This document shows, piece after piece, positions 1 to 5,556 of a DNA stretch of 7,311 bases (its first letter is position 1; every line of letters begins with the position of its first letter). A program made the translations under genes and the position numbers. Origin of the DNA: CAYWTX01 sp964461295 (GTDB taxonomy: Bacteria; Planctomycetota; Phycisphaerae; SM23-33); the NCBI GenBank assembly GCA_964461295.1, contig CAYWTX010000447.1, forward strand, positions 1 to 7,311, in the 5' to 3' direction. The notes beneath the pieces were generated by a model that saw only the letters and a list, made by a program, of their open reading frames with translations, ran no database searches and had not been told where the DNA came from.

Positions 1-1766
1 GCGGCCTGATCGGCTGGCTGCTGGCTGTGTACTGGCTTGTGTGGGTCACGTTGCCGGGGTACTTCGCGGCGGCGGGGTATCTGACGCTGTACTGGGTGGC
101 GGCGGCGGCGGTGCTGCGTCCGGCGCTTCGGCGGCCCTGGCCGGCGTGGGCCGTGCTGCCGGTGGTGTGGACGGCGTTGGAAGCGGCGCGGGCATACGTC
201 ATCAGCGGTTTCCCGTGGTTCAACCTGTCGCAGACGCAGTACCTCGTGACGCCGCTGATCCAGATAGCCGACGTGACGGGCGAATACGGCGTGTCGTTCT
301 TCGTTGCGATGGTGAACGGGGCGGTCGTGGACCGCCTGGCGCCATGGGTGATGCAGCGCGGCGCCGCCGACAGCGCCGCGACGCAGGCGGGTCGGGGCAT
401 CCTGTCGCGGTCGCTGGGGTTTGCTCGTGTCGGCGAGATCGCGACGATTGCCGCGGGCACCTTCCTTCTTCTGTACGGCGCGTACCGATTGAGCGAGACG
501 ACGCGGACCGAAGGTCCGGTCATCGGCCTTGTCCAAGGCGCCTTTCCCATCGCCCTGCAGAAGAGGGACGCCACGGCCGAATCCATACTCGACTTCCACC
601 TGAAGGCGTCGGGGACGCTGCTGCCCGCGAAGGGCGACGGCAACGCCCGCGGGCCGGAACTGGTCATCTGGCCGGAGACGATGTTGCCCGGCGGCATGAA
701 CGCCGACGTGCTGAACGTGAACGTGGAGAAGATGGACCCCGCCGAGCAGCGGCGGCTGCTGGAGTGCTTCGGGTGGTCGGGCGTGTGGGGCGAGAAGATG
801 CCCAACGGGACGGTCCAGCCGTACCCCGATTGGCTGATCCGGGACCTGTTGCGGTTGGAGATCGCCGGCGGCGTCCGGGCGGATGGCACGCGTTCGGCCG
901 GGCGGCGCGCGATGGCGGCGCAGGTGCGGGCGATGGCGACGGAACTGGGCTGCCCCATCCTGGCGGGGGGGGCGACGTTCCATCCCAACCTCCAGCCGCT
1001 GGACGAGCATGAGGGCTGGCTGAAGCGGAACTCGGCCTTGTGGATCGAACCGAACTCGGCGAGCGGCCTCGCCTACTCGAAGATGCACCTTGTGCCGTTC
1101 AGCGAGTACGTGCCGTTCCGCGATTCGTGGACGGGCCTGCACAAGTTGCTGCGGATGTTCGTGCCTGGAGTCATGCCGCAACTACAGCCGGGCCGGAAGG
1201 TCACTGTGTTCGAGTTGGAGCGTCGCGGCGGCGGGAAGTGGCGCCTGGTGGCGCCCATCTGCTACGAGGGCACGTTCAGCCGCGTGTGCCGCGGGATGGC
1301 GGGGGGGGGCGGGGTCAAGGCGGCGGACATCATCGCGAACATCTCCAACGACGGCTGGTTCGTCTGCCCGTGGGGCCGGGAGCGTCGCGGCAGTTCCGAG
1401 CAGGCGCAGCACCTGGCGCACTACTGCTACCGGGCGGTGGAGAACCGCTGCCCCGTGGTGCGGTCGGTCAACACGGGCATCAGCGCGTCGGTGGACTCCA
1501 CCGGGCGGATCGTCGCCACGGTTTCGCATCCGGCGCAACCCTCGCTGCGCACGATGGTGTCCGGCACGCTGGAACTGGACGGGCGTCGGAAGAACGAGAA
1601 GGAGTTTGCTCACGGGCATGGCCCAAAGGTACTTGTGGACAGCCGCGTGAGCGGGTACAGTCGCGTCGGAGACCTTTTCGCCGCCGTGGTGTTCGCGGCG
1701 GCTGCGGGCATGGCGGTCCGCCTGGCGTGGCGGCGGGCCGGCAAGTTGGAAGGGGCCGGGCATTGA
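1..1766 (+). CDS. lnt: Apolipoprotein N-acyltransferase, 5' end cut by window edge
   Basis: Lnt transfers an acyl chain from phospholipid to the N-terminal cysteine of apolipoproteins, the last step of lipoprotein maturation, at the inner membrane with the nitrilase domain facing the periplasm. The frame is open back to base 3, so the GTG at 27 is probably internal and the first membrane helices lie outside the window. Numbering from 27: hydrophobic helices at about 1-60 and 75-100, the family's G-FPW...Q segment at 61-71, a helix at 136-152, then the nitrilase domain. The known catalytic triad is visible: E217 (WPET), K352 (YSKMHLVPF) and C412 (ICYEG); E360 matches the second essential glutamate. 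NDGWF (441-445), an ENR motif and a late helix (about 548-567) complete the family pattern. The E217-to-K352 gap is 135 residues against 68 in E. coli, so there is an insert. Two poly-G tracts lie inside the gene. Family assignment is secure. Confidence 0.95.
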   Translation, partial: GLIGWLLAVYWLVWVTLPGYFAAAGYLTLYWVAAAAVLRPALRRPWPAWAVLPVVWTALEAARAYVISGFPWFNLSQTQYLVTPLIQIADVTGEYGVSFFVAMVNGAVVDRLAPWVMQRGAADSAATQAGRGILSRSLGFARVGEIATIAAGTFLLLYGAYRLSETTRTEGPVIGLVQGAFPIALQKRDATAESILDFHLKASGTLLPAKGDGNARGPELVIWPETMLPGGMNADVLNVNVEKMDPAEQRRLLECFGWSGVWGEKMPNGTVQPYPDWLIRDLLRLEIAGGVRADGTRSAGRRAMAAQVRAMATELGCPILAGGATFHPNLQPLDEHEGWLKRNSALWIEPNSASGLAYSKMHLVPFSEYVPFRDSWTGLHKLLRMFVPGVMPQLQPGRKVTVFELERRGGGKWRLVAPICYEGTFSRVCRGMAGGGGVKAADIIANISNDGWFVCPWGRERRGSSEQAQHLAHYCYRAVENRCPVVRSVNTGISASVDSTGRIVATVSHPAQPSLRTMVSGTLELDGRRKNEKEFAHGHGPKVLVDSRVSGYSRVGDLFAAVVFAAAAGMAVRLAWRRAGKLEGAGH

Positions 1767-2983
1767 TGACGGCAAAGCTTGTGCGTTGGATGGTTCTGGC
1801 GGCGGCGGGAGGCTTGTTGCTTGGCTGCGACGTTAGCGCCAGGGACGTCAGGCTTCCCCAGTGGGCCAAGTCCAGGTCGGAACCGTTGGCCATCGACCCC
1901 GTGAAGGCGTCCCTGGACGCCAGGACTGCCCTCCTGCAGGCGGCGGACGCGCCTGACCCCGCCACGAGAATCTACGCGCTGGAGGCGATGGCGGGCACGA
2001 TTGGCAAGGACTGCGGGGCCGTCTTCCGCGAGGCCCTCCGCGACCCCAACCCGGCCGTGCGCTACGCGGCCGCCATGGCCGTCGGCGACGCCAAGTGCGT
2101 TGCCGCCCTGGGCGACCTGGGGAAGATGGCCGAAGTGGGCGTCGGAGACAGCGACAAACGCGTTTATGCGGCCGTCATGTACGCCCTGTACCGCCTGGGC
2201 GACGTCCGCCACGTTGGCGACATGGCCAAGCTGCTGTTCGACAAGGAGGGCGAGGTTCGCAGTTCCGCCGCTCAGGGCATGGGCAAGATGGGCGAACCCT
2301 CCGCCATCGGGCCGCTGAAGGCCGTGCTGGCCAACGAGTATGACGAGGGCGTCAAGCTGGCGCTGGTGGAAGCGCTGGCGGTGCTGGGCGACACGGCCAG
2401 CGCCGACCTGCTCGAGGCCTACACCAAGGGCTACTTCCTCGACCTGCGGCTGGCCGCCATCCCGGCGCTGGCGCGTTCGGGCGCCGGGCGAACCGCGCGA
2501 GTCCTGACGGAGTTGATCCAGGATCGGCACCCGGCGCGGGTGCGGCTGTCGGCGGCCGGGGAGTTGGCCCGGCTGGGACATGTGGACGATCGCGGATGTG
2601 AACTGGCGATGCAGTCGCTGCGCGAGCCCCAGAAGGTCCTCGCCGAATCCTCGAAGCTCTCCAAGCGGAACGTCGACACCGACGCGGCGAGCCTCAAGAG
2701 GCTGGCGGCGATCGCCCTGGGTTGGATGAACCGTGATGAGGCGGTCAACCTGCTGCACCCGCTGCTGCGGGACGACGACGGAGGCCTGCGGGTGGCCGCC
2801 GCGATGAGCATCCTGCGGCTGCTGGCCCCGTACCGCGCGGCCGAGGCGGCGGCGGCCATGCCGGCGCCCGCGGCTGCCACGAGGCCGGCGACGGCTCCGA
2901 CAACGGCCCCGGTTGTCGAGTTGCCCGCGACGGCCGAACCGGCCGCGGCGCCGAGGCTGCACACGGCCGGCGGGAAGGACTGA
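1766..2983 (+). CDS. HEAT-repeat lipoprotein
   Basis: Predicted 405-residue lipoprotein. The ATG overlaps the lnt stop by one base (TGATG), and a GGAAGGGG purine run about 10 bases upstream serves as ribosome binding site, so translation is probably coupled to lnt. The N-terminus has a charged start, a hydrophobic stretch (8-19) and a lipobox LLLGC with C21 as the predicted acylated residue. Residues about 63-352 form some nine HEAT/PBS-lyase-type helical repeats, each with a D/P turn followed by a V-R/K-x-AA-x-AL-x-x-LG-like helix (for example 93-106, 129-144, 161-176, 193-208, 255-271, 337-352). The tail (about 358-400) is rich in Ala, Pro and Thr and looks disordered. HEAT arrays are protein-binding scaffolds; no catalytic motif is seen. 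I infer an envelope-anchored scaffold with unknown partner. The frame is open further upstream inside lnt, but the lipobox and overlap fix the start at 1766. Confidence 0.9.
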   Translation: MTAKLVRWMVLAAAGGLLLGCDVSARDVRLPQWAKSRSEPLAIDPVKASLDARTALLQAADAPDPATRIYALEAMAGTIGKDCGAVFREALRDPNPAVRYAAAMAVGDAKCVAALGDLGKMAEVGVGDSDKRVYAAVMYALYRLGDVRHVGDMAKLLFDKEGEVRSSAAQGMGKMGEPSAIGPLKAVLANEYDEGVKLALVEALAVLGDTASADLLEAYTKGYFLDLRLAAIPALARSGAGRTARVLTELIQDRHPARVRLSAAGELARLGHVDDRGCELAMQSLREPQKVLAESSKLSKRNVDTDAASLKRLAAIALGWMNRDEAVNLLHPLLRDDDGGLRVAAAMSILRLLAPYRAAEAAAAMPAPAAATRPATAPTTAPVVELPATAEPAAAPRLHTAGGKD

Positions 2984-3016
2984 TGGGCGGCACGGGTCCG
3001 ATACGTCGTATGGGCC

Positions 3017-3035
3017 CGCTGCCGGAGGGGCAGCG
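3017..3035 (+). terminator. Terminator-like hairpin after the lnt operon
   Basis: A perfect 7-bp GC-rich stem (CGCTGCC / GGCAGCG) with a 5-base GGAGG loop begins 33 bases after the HEAT-protein stop and ends 11 bases before the -35 box of the next promoter. Its position suits an end-of-operon signal, but no T-run follows (next bases CGGCATAATG), so it is not a classical intrinsic terminator. It could instead protect the mRNA 3' end. Confidence 0.35.
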
Positions 3036-3046
3036 CGGCATAATGC

Positions 3047-3074
3047 TTGACTTGCGTTTCGGCCGAACTACAAT
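3047..3074 (+). promoter_or_regulatory. Sigma70-type promoter for the coiled-coil/mreB cluster
   Basis: TTGACT at 3047-3052 matches five of six -35 consensus bases, and TACAAT at 3069-3074 matches five of six -10 bases. The spacer is 16 bp. The region is locally AT-richer than the surrounding coding sequence. Transcription should start near 3081, giving a leader of about 100 bases before the GTG at 3182. No other gap in the window shows a -35/-10 pair of this quality, so this promoter may serve all genes up to the one ending at 6675. Bacterial consensus is assumed; sigma preferences in the source organism are unknown. Confidence 0.65.
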
Positions 3075-3090
3075 CAGCCTGAAGTTGTAT

Positions 3091-3165
3091 CGAGGTGCGC
3101 AAGGCGCACCAGGACGTACCTGGTCGCCCGGCATCGGAAAAACCGCTCACATGGAAGTGACCTCG
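3091..3165 (+). promoter_or_regulatory. Structured 5' leader with alternative hairpins
   Basis: The leader contains a perfect 7-bp hairpin GGTGCGC-AAG-GCGCACC (3094-3110), overlapped by CCAGG-ACGTA-CCTGG (3109-3123). A long-range 6-bp pairing, CGAGGT (3091-3096) with ACCTCG (3160-3165), would close the whole element and compete with the first hairpin for 3094-3096. The closing strand lies just before the ribosome binding site GGGAG (3171-3175). This could be a cis-acting regulatory leader; no known riboswitch family is recognised. Confidence 0.3.
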
Positions 3166-3181
3166 TAATAGGGAGCCGCGC

Positions 3182-4030
3182 GTGGATATCTTGACGAAGA
3201 TCGCAATCGTGTTTCTCCTGGTCTTGGTGCTCGTCGCCAGCACGGTCTTTGTGAACATGGCCGTCGTGGCGCCCAACTGGAAGGTCCAGTACGAGCGGAT
3301 GAAGATCGTCGCCGAACTCAACGCGCAGGACGCCCGACTCCAGAAGCTGCACGCCCTGCGGCTCGACCAGGACCGCAAAGCCACCGAGAGATCGCGCGAC
3401 GACCTGGCCGGCGAACTGGCCAAGGCCAAGGCGGACAAGCTCTCCGACCCCAGCCTGATCCTCGCCCAGGATCTGTCGAACAAGTATTCCCAGCTCGAGG
3501 TCTCGCTCAAGGACGCCGTCGGGCAGAACAAGTCCATGGCCGATCGCAACCAGACGCTGGTCGCCCAACTCGAGGAGAAGCGCAAGCAGATCGACGGGTT
3601 GCAGAAGGAAGTGGCCGGCGCCCACGTGGAGTTGGACCAGACCCGCGGCAAGCTGGAACGGGAAGAGCGCGTCGTGCGGGCCATGCAGCGCCAACTCCAG
3701 GACCGCGACGAACGGATCAAGGAGTTGGAGCTGGCCATGGAGCGCGGCCCCGCCGGCGCGCCCGGCCCCGCCGGCGCGCCCGCCAGCGCCGCCCCTGCCG
3801 GCAAGATCGAGGGCACCATCACGGCTATCAAGGGCGACCTGGCCAGCATCAACATCGGCTCGGCCCAGGGCGTGCGGACCGGCAACAAGATGTACGTCTA
3901 CCGCGACACCCGCTTTGTGGGGTATATCCAGATCCGCGAAGTGGACGACGCGGACGCGGCAGGGATCGTCGTCGATCGCCAGACGGATCCCTTGCCGGGC
4001 GACAGAGTCACCAACGACTTGCTGAAGTAG
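3182..4030 (+). CDS. Bitopic coiled-coil protein with C-terminal beta domain, MreC-like layout
   Basis: Predicted 282-residue membrane protein of no recognised family. The GTG start has GGGAG six bases upstream and keeps the membrane helix; the next Met (26) would lose it. Residues 5-29 form one hydrophobic helix. About 38-187 is charged heptad-like sequence rich in Glu, Lys, Gln, Arg and Leu, predicted as a long coiled coil. A Gly/Pro/Ala linker (189-206, with GPAGAP twice) leads to about 208-280, a small domain with alternating hydrophobic pattern and glycine turns (G-T-I-T-A-I-K-G-D, NIGSAQGVRTG, PGDRV), resembling C-terminal beta-barrel domains such as that of FlgT. The order TM, coiled coil, beta domain is that of MreC, and mreB lies two genes downstream, so an MreC-analogous scaffold role is possible. 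No sequence motif proves homology. It is probably first in the transcript from the promoter at 3047-3074. Confidence 0.85.
   Translation: MDILTKIAIVFLLVLVLVASTVFVNMAVVAPNWKVQYERMKIVAELNAQDARLQKLHALRLDQDRKATERSRDDLAGELAKAKADKLSDPSLILAQDLSNKYSQLEVSLKDAVGQNKSMADRNQTLVAQLEEKRKQIDGLQKEVAGAHVELDQTRGKLEREERVVRAMQRQLQDRDERIKELELAMERGPAGAPGPAGAPASAAPAGKIEGTITAIKGDLASINIGSAQGVRTGNKMYVYRDTRFVGYIQIREVDDADAAGIVVDRQTDPLPGDRVTNDLLK
3746..3781 (+). repeat. Tandem 18-bp direct repeat (two copies)
   Basis: Two perfect 18-bp copies (3746-3763 and 3764-3781) lie head to tail inside the coiled-coil gene and encode GPAGAP twice, at residues 189-200. A third, degenerate unit (3782-3799) encodes Ala/Pro-rich ASAAPA. 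The repeat forms the collagen-like, probably flexible linker between the coiled coil and the C-terminal domain. Copy number could change by slippage without breaking the frame. Confidence 0.85.
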
Positions 4031-4095
4031 CGTGTCTGGGCGCCGCGGCTGCCCCGACGCAGGATCGGGACGTGGCCGTGTCCCCGCAAAGGGAG

Positions 4096-4126
4096 CATGG
4101 CTGTCGCGAACATGCGGACAGCCGTG
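4096..4126 (+). promoter_or_regulatory. 10-bp hairpin before the small membrane protein gene
   Basis: CATGGCTGTC (4096-4105) pairs with GACAGCCGTG (4117-4126) over ten positions, one of them a U-G wobble, around an 11-base loop. It lies in the 118-base gap between the coiled-coil gene and the 63-residue gene and ends 8 bases before the latter's ribosome binding site. There is no T-run, so a processing, mRNA-stability or translation-control element is likelier than a terminator. The rest of this gap shows no promoter. Confidence 0.35.
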
Positions 4127-4148
4127 GTGCCCGTGAGAGGACCAAGCG

Positions 4149-4340
4149 ATGAGCCAATTGCCGGCACAAGGCCCCGTCATCGAGGTCAGGCCTCAGCCGA
4201 ACGTGTACACGATATTGCTGATGGTGGCGGTCGTGGCGCTGGCCGCGGCCGTCAGCGTCGCCGCGTGGAAGCTCATGTCTCAGCCTCCCGTCGGCTACGG
4301 CCTGCAGTTGGGTGACCTGTTCAAGTCGTTCTCCATGTGA
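4149..4340 (+). CDS. Small single-pass membrane protein, 63 residues
   Basis: Short unrecognised gene supported by a good ribosome binding site (GAGAGG at 4135-4140, eight bases before the ATG), by its place between two same-strand genes and by a sensible protein. It has a soluble N-terminus (1-19) with Gln and Pro, one strong hydrophobic helix (about 20-40, ILLMVAVVALAAAVSVAAW), and a short tail (41-63) ending in LGDLFKSFSM. Codon third positions are mostly G or C, as in the neighbours. It lacks a signal peptidase site, so it is probably a bitopic inner-membrane peptide. Its place between the coiled-coil gene and mreB suggests, by inference only, an accessory part of the cell-shape apparatus. 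No catalytic motif is seen and no function is claimed. Confidence 0.75.
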   Translation: MSQLPAQGPVIEVRPQPNVYTILLMVAVVALAAAVSVAAWKLMSQPPVGYGLQLGDLFKSFSM

Positions 4341-4450
4341 GGGCGGCTGGCAGGTTCCGGGCGGTGGCGAGAGCGCCGGGGCGGCGCGGGTCTGTGGTTG
4401 CGCCCTCCGACGGCCCTCTGGCATGTGACCGCTAGATTCGCCGCAGGGCA

Positions 4451-4492
4451 GCCGCGAGGGACTCGCGGCCGCAGCGGCCATGGGATGGGCCG
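4451..4492 (+). promoter_or_regulatory. Overlapping hairpins in the mreB leader
   Basis: Three pairings overlap just upstream of mreB. H1 is a perfect 8-bp stem, GCCGCGAG / CTCGCGGC (4451-4469, loop GGA). H2 is the near-palindrome GGCCGCAGCGGCC (4467-4479). H3 pairs CGGCC (4475-4479) with GGCCG (4488-4492) and puts the likely Shine-Dalgarno GGGATGG (4482-4488) in its loop and the start of its right arm. H2 excludes both H1 and H3, so the leader could switch between an open and a masked ribosome binding site. The remainder of the 155-base gap is GC-rich with no convincing promoter. Confidence 0.35.
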
Positions 4493-4495
4493 GAT

Positions 4496-5548
4496 ATGAT
4501 CTTCGACTCGCTTCTCGGGTTGTTCTCCATGGACATGGGAATCGACCTGGGCACGTGCAACACGCTGGTTTGCGTCCGCGGCCAGGGGATCGTCCTCAAT
4601 GAGCCGTCGGTGGTGGCGGTGAAGCGGGGCACCAACCGGGTGCTGCAAAACGGCAACGCCGTCGGGTTGGTCGCCAAGGAGATGCTCGGCAAGACCCCCG
4701 GTTCCATCACCGCCATCCGCCCCATGAAGGACGGAGTGATCGCCGACTTCGACATCACCGAGGCGATGCTCAGCTACTTCATCCGCAAGGTCCACCGCCG
4801 TCGCAGCCTCATGAAGCCTCGCGTCGTGATCTCCATCCCCTCGGGCATCACTGCCGTCGAGAAGCGCGCCGTGCTGAACTCGGCCGAGCGGGCCGGGGCC
4901 CGCCGCGTGTACCTGGTCGGGGAGCCGATGGCCGCCGCCATCGGCGCCGGATTGCCCGTCACCGAACCCACCGCGTCCATGGTGGTCGACATCGGCGGCG
5001 GCACGACGGAGGTGGCCATCATCTCCCTGGCGGACATCTCCGTATGCGAATCCATCCGCATCGCCGGCGACGACATGGACGAGGCCATCGGCGCCTACAT
5101 GAAACGCACCTACAACCTCATGATCGGCGAGCAGACGGCCGAGCGCATCAAGATCGACATCGGCTCGGCCGCCCCGCTGGAGGAAGAGCTCACGCTGGAG
5201 GTCCGCGGGCGCGACATGATCTCCGGCCTGCCGCGGAAGACCATCATCTCCTCCGAGGAGGTTCGCGAGGCCCTCAAGGAACCGGTCGGCTCCATCATCG
5301 ACGCCGTCACCCGGACCCTCGAGAAGGCCGAGCCGGAACTGGCGGCCGACCTCGTCGATAACGGCATCACCCTGGCCGGCGGCGGGGCGCTGCTGCGGGG
5401 CCTGGGCACCGTCCTGTCCAACGCCACCGGCCTGGACATCCGCCTGGCCGACGACCCGCTGACGTGCGTCGCACGCGGGACTGCGGTCTATCTCGAGAAC
5501 CTCGAGATCTGGAAGGACACGATGGAGTCCGACGAGGACGACTTCTAG
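4496..5548 (+). CDS. mreB: Rod shape-determining protein MreB, bacterial actin
   Basis: MreB is the actin-fold ATPase that polymerises under the inner membrane and guides lateral cell-wall synthesis. At 350 residues it is full length for the family. Visible motifs: phosphate-1 loop IDLGTCNTLV (16-25), GEPMAAAIGAG (142-152) with E143 in the catalytic/connect region, phosphate-2 loop MVVDIGGGTTEVAIISL (162-178) with D165, the adenosine-binding LAGGGALLRGL (293-303), and the conserved DPLTCVARG (320-328). The N-terminus (MIFDSLLGLFSMDMGIDLG) aligns with the usual start and could form a membrane-binding amphipathic end, so the ATG at 4496 is kept; the ribosome binding site is probably GGGATGG at 4482-4488. 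Position 21 is Cys where GTANT is usual. The C-terminus (343-350) is strongly acidic. No standard mreC or mreD follows; the next gene starts 8 bases downstream. Confidence 0.97.
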   Translation: MIFDSLLGLFSMDMGIDLGTCNTLVCVRGQGIVLNEPSVVAVKRGTNRVLQNGNAVGLVAKEMLGKTPGSITAIRPMKDGVIADFDITEAMLSYFIRKVHRRRSLMKPRVVISIPSGITAVEKRAVLNSAERAGARRVYLVGEPMAAAIGAGLPVTEPTASMVVDIGGGTTEVAIISLADISVCESIRIAGDDMDEAIGAYMKRTYNLMIGEQTAERIKIDIGSAAPLEEELTLEVRGRDMISGLPRKTIISSEEVREALKEPVGSIIDAVTRTLEKAEPELAADLVDNGITLAGGGALLRGLGTVLSNATGLDIRLADDPLTCVARGTAVYLENLEIWKDTMESDEDDF

Positions 5549-5556
5549 GACCTTCC

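Noticed and set aside
1040..1765. Upstream extension of the HEAT-protein frame inside lnt
   Set aside because: The translated extension is Arg/Gly-rich, typical of a GC-rich shadow frame. The lipobox and ribosome binding site place the start at 1766.
1610..2962. Long antisense frames opposite lnt, the HEAT gene and the coiled-coil gene (also 2431-3888, 3074-4180)
   Set aside because: They are Arg/Pro/Gly/Ser-rich with no motif and lie opposite well-supported genes. Long accidental frames are expected in GC-rich DNA.
2983..3168. 61-codon frame starting at the HEAT-protein stop (TGATG) with GGAAGGA upstream
   Set aside because: It spans the terminator-like hairpin, the promoter and the leader. 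Its third-position GC is lower than in neighbouring genes, and the protein has no domain or TM. Start overlap alone is not enough.
4373..4387. GCGCC-GGGGC-GGCGC hairpin after the 63-residue gene as a terminator
   Set aside because: A five-bp stem with no clear T-run; expected by chance at this GC content.
4398..4438. TTGCGC and TAGATT as an mreB promoter
   Set aside because: They are 29 bases apart, and no matching partner lies at the proper distance from either.
5464..5556. Longer in-frame start for the two-domain protein
   Set aside because: It would overlap the 3' end of mreB. The ATG at 5557 has AGGA at correct spacing and begins directly with the first beta strand.
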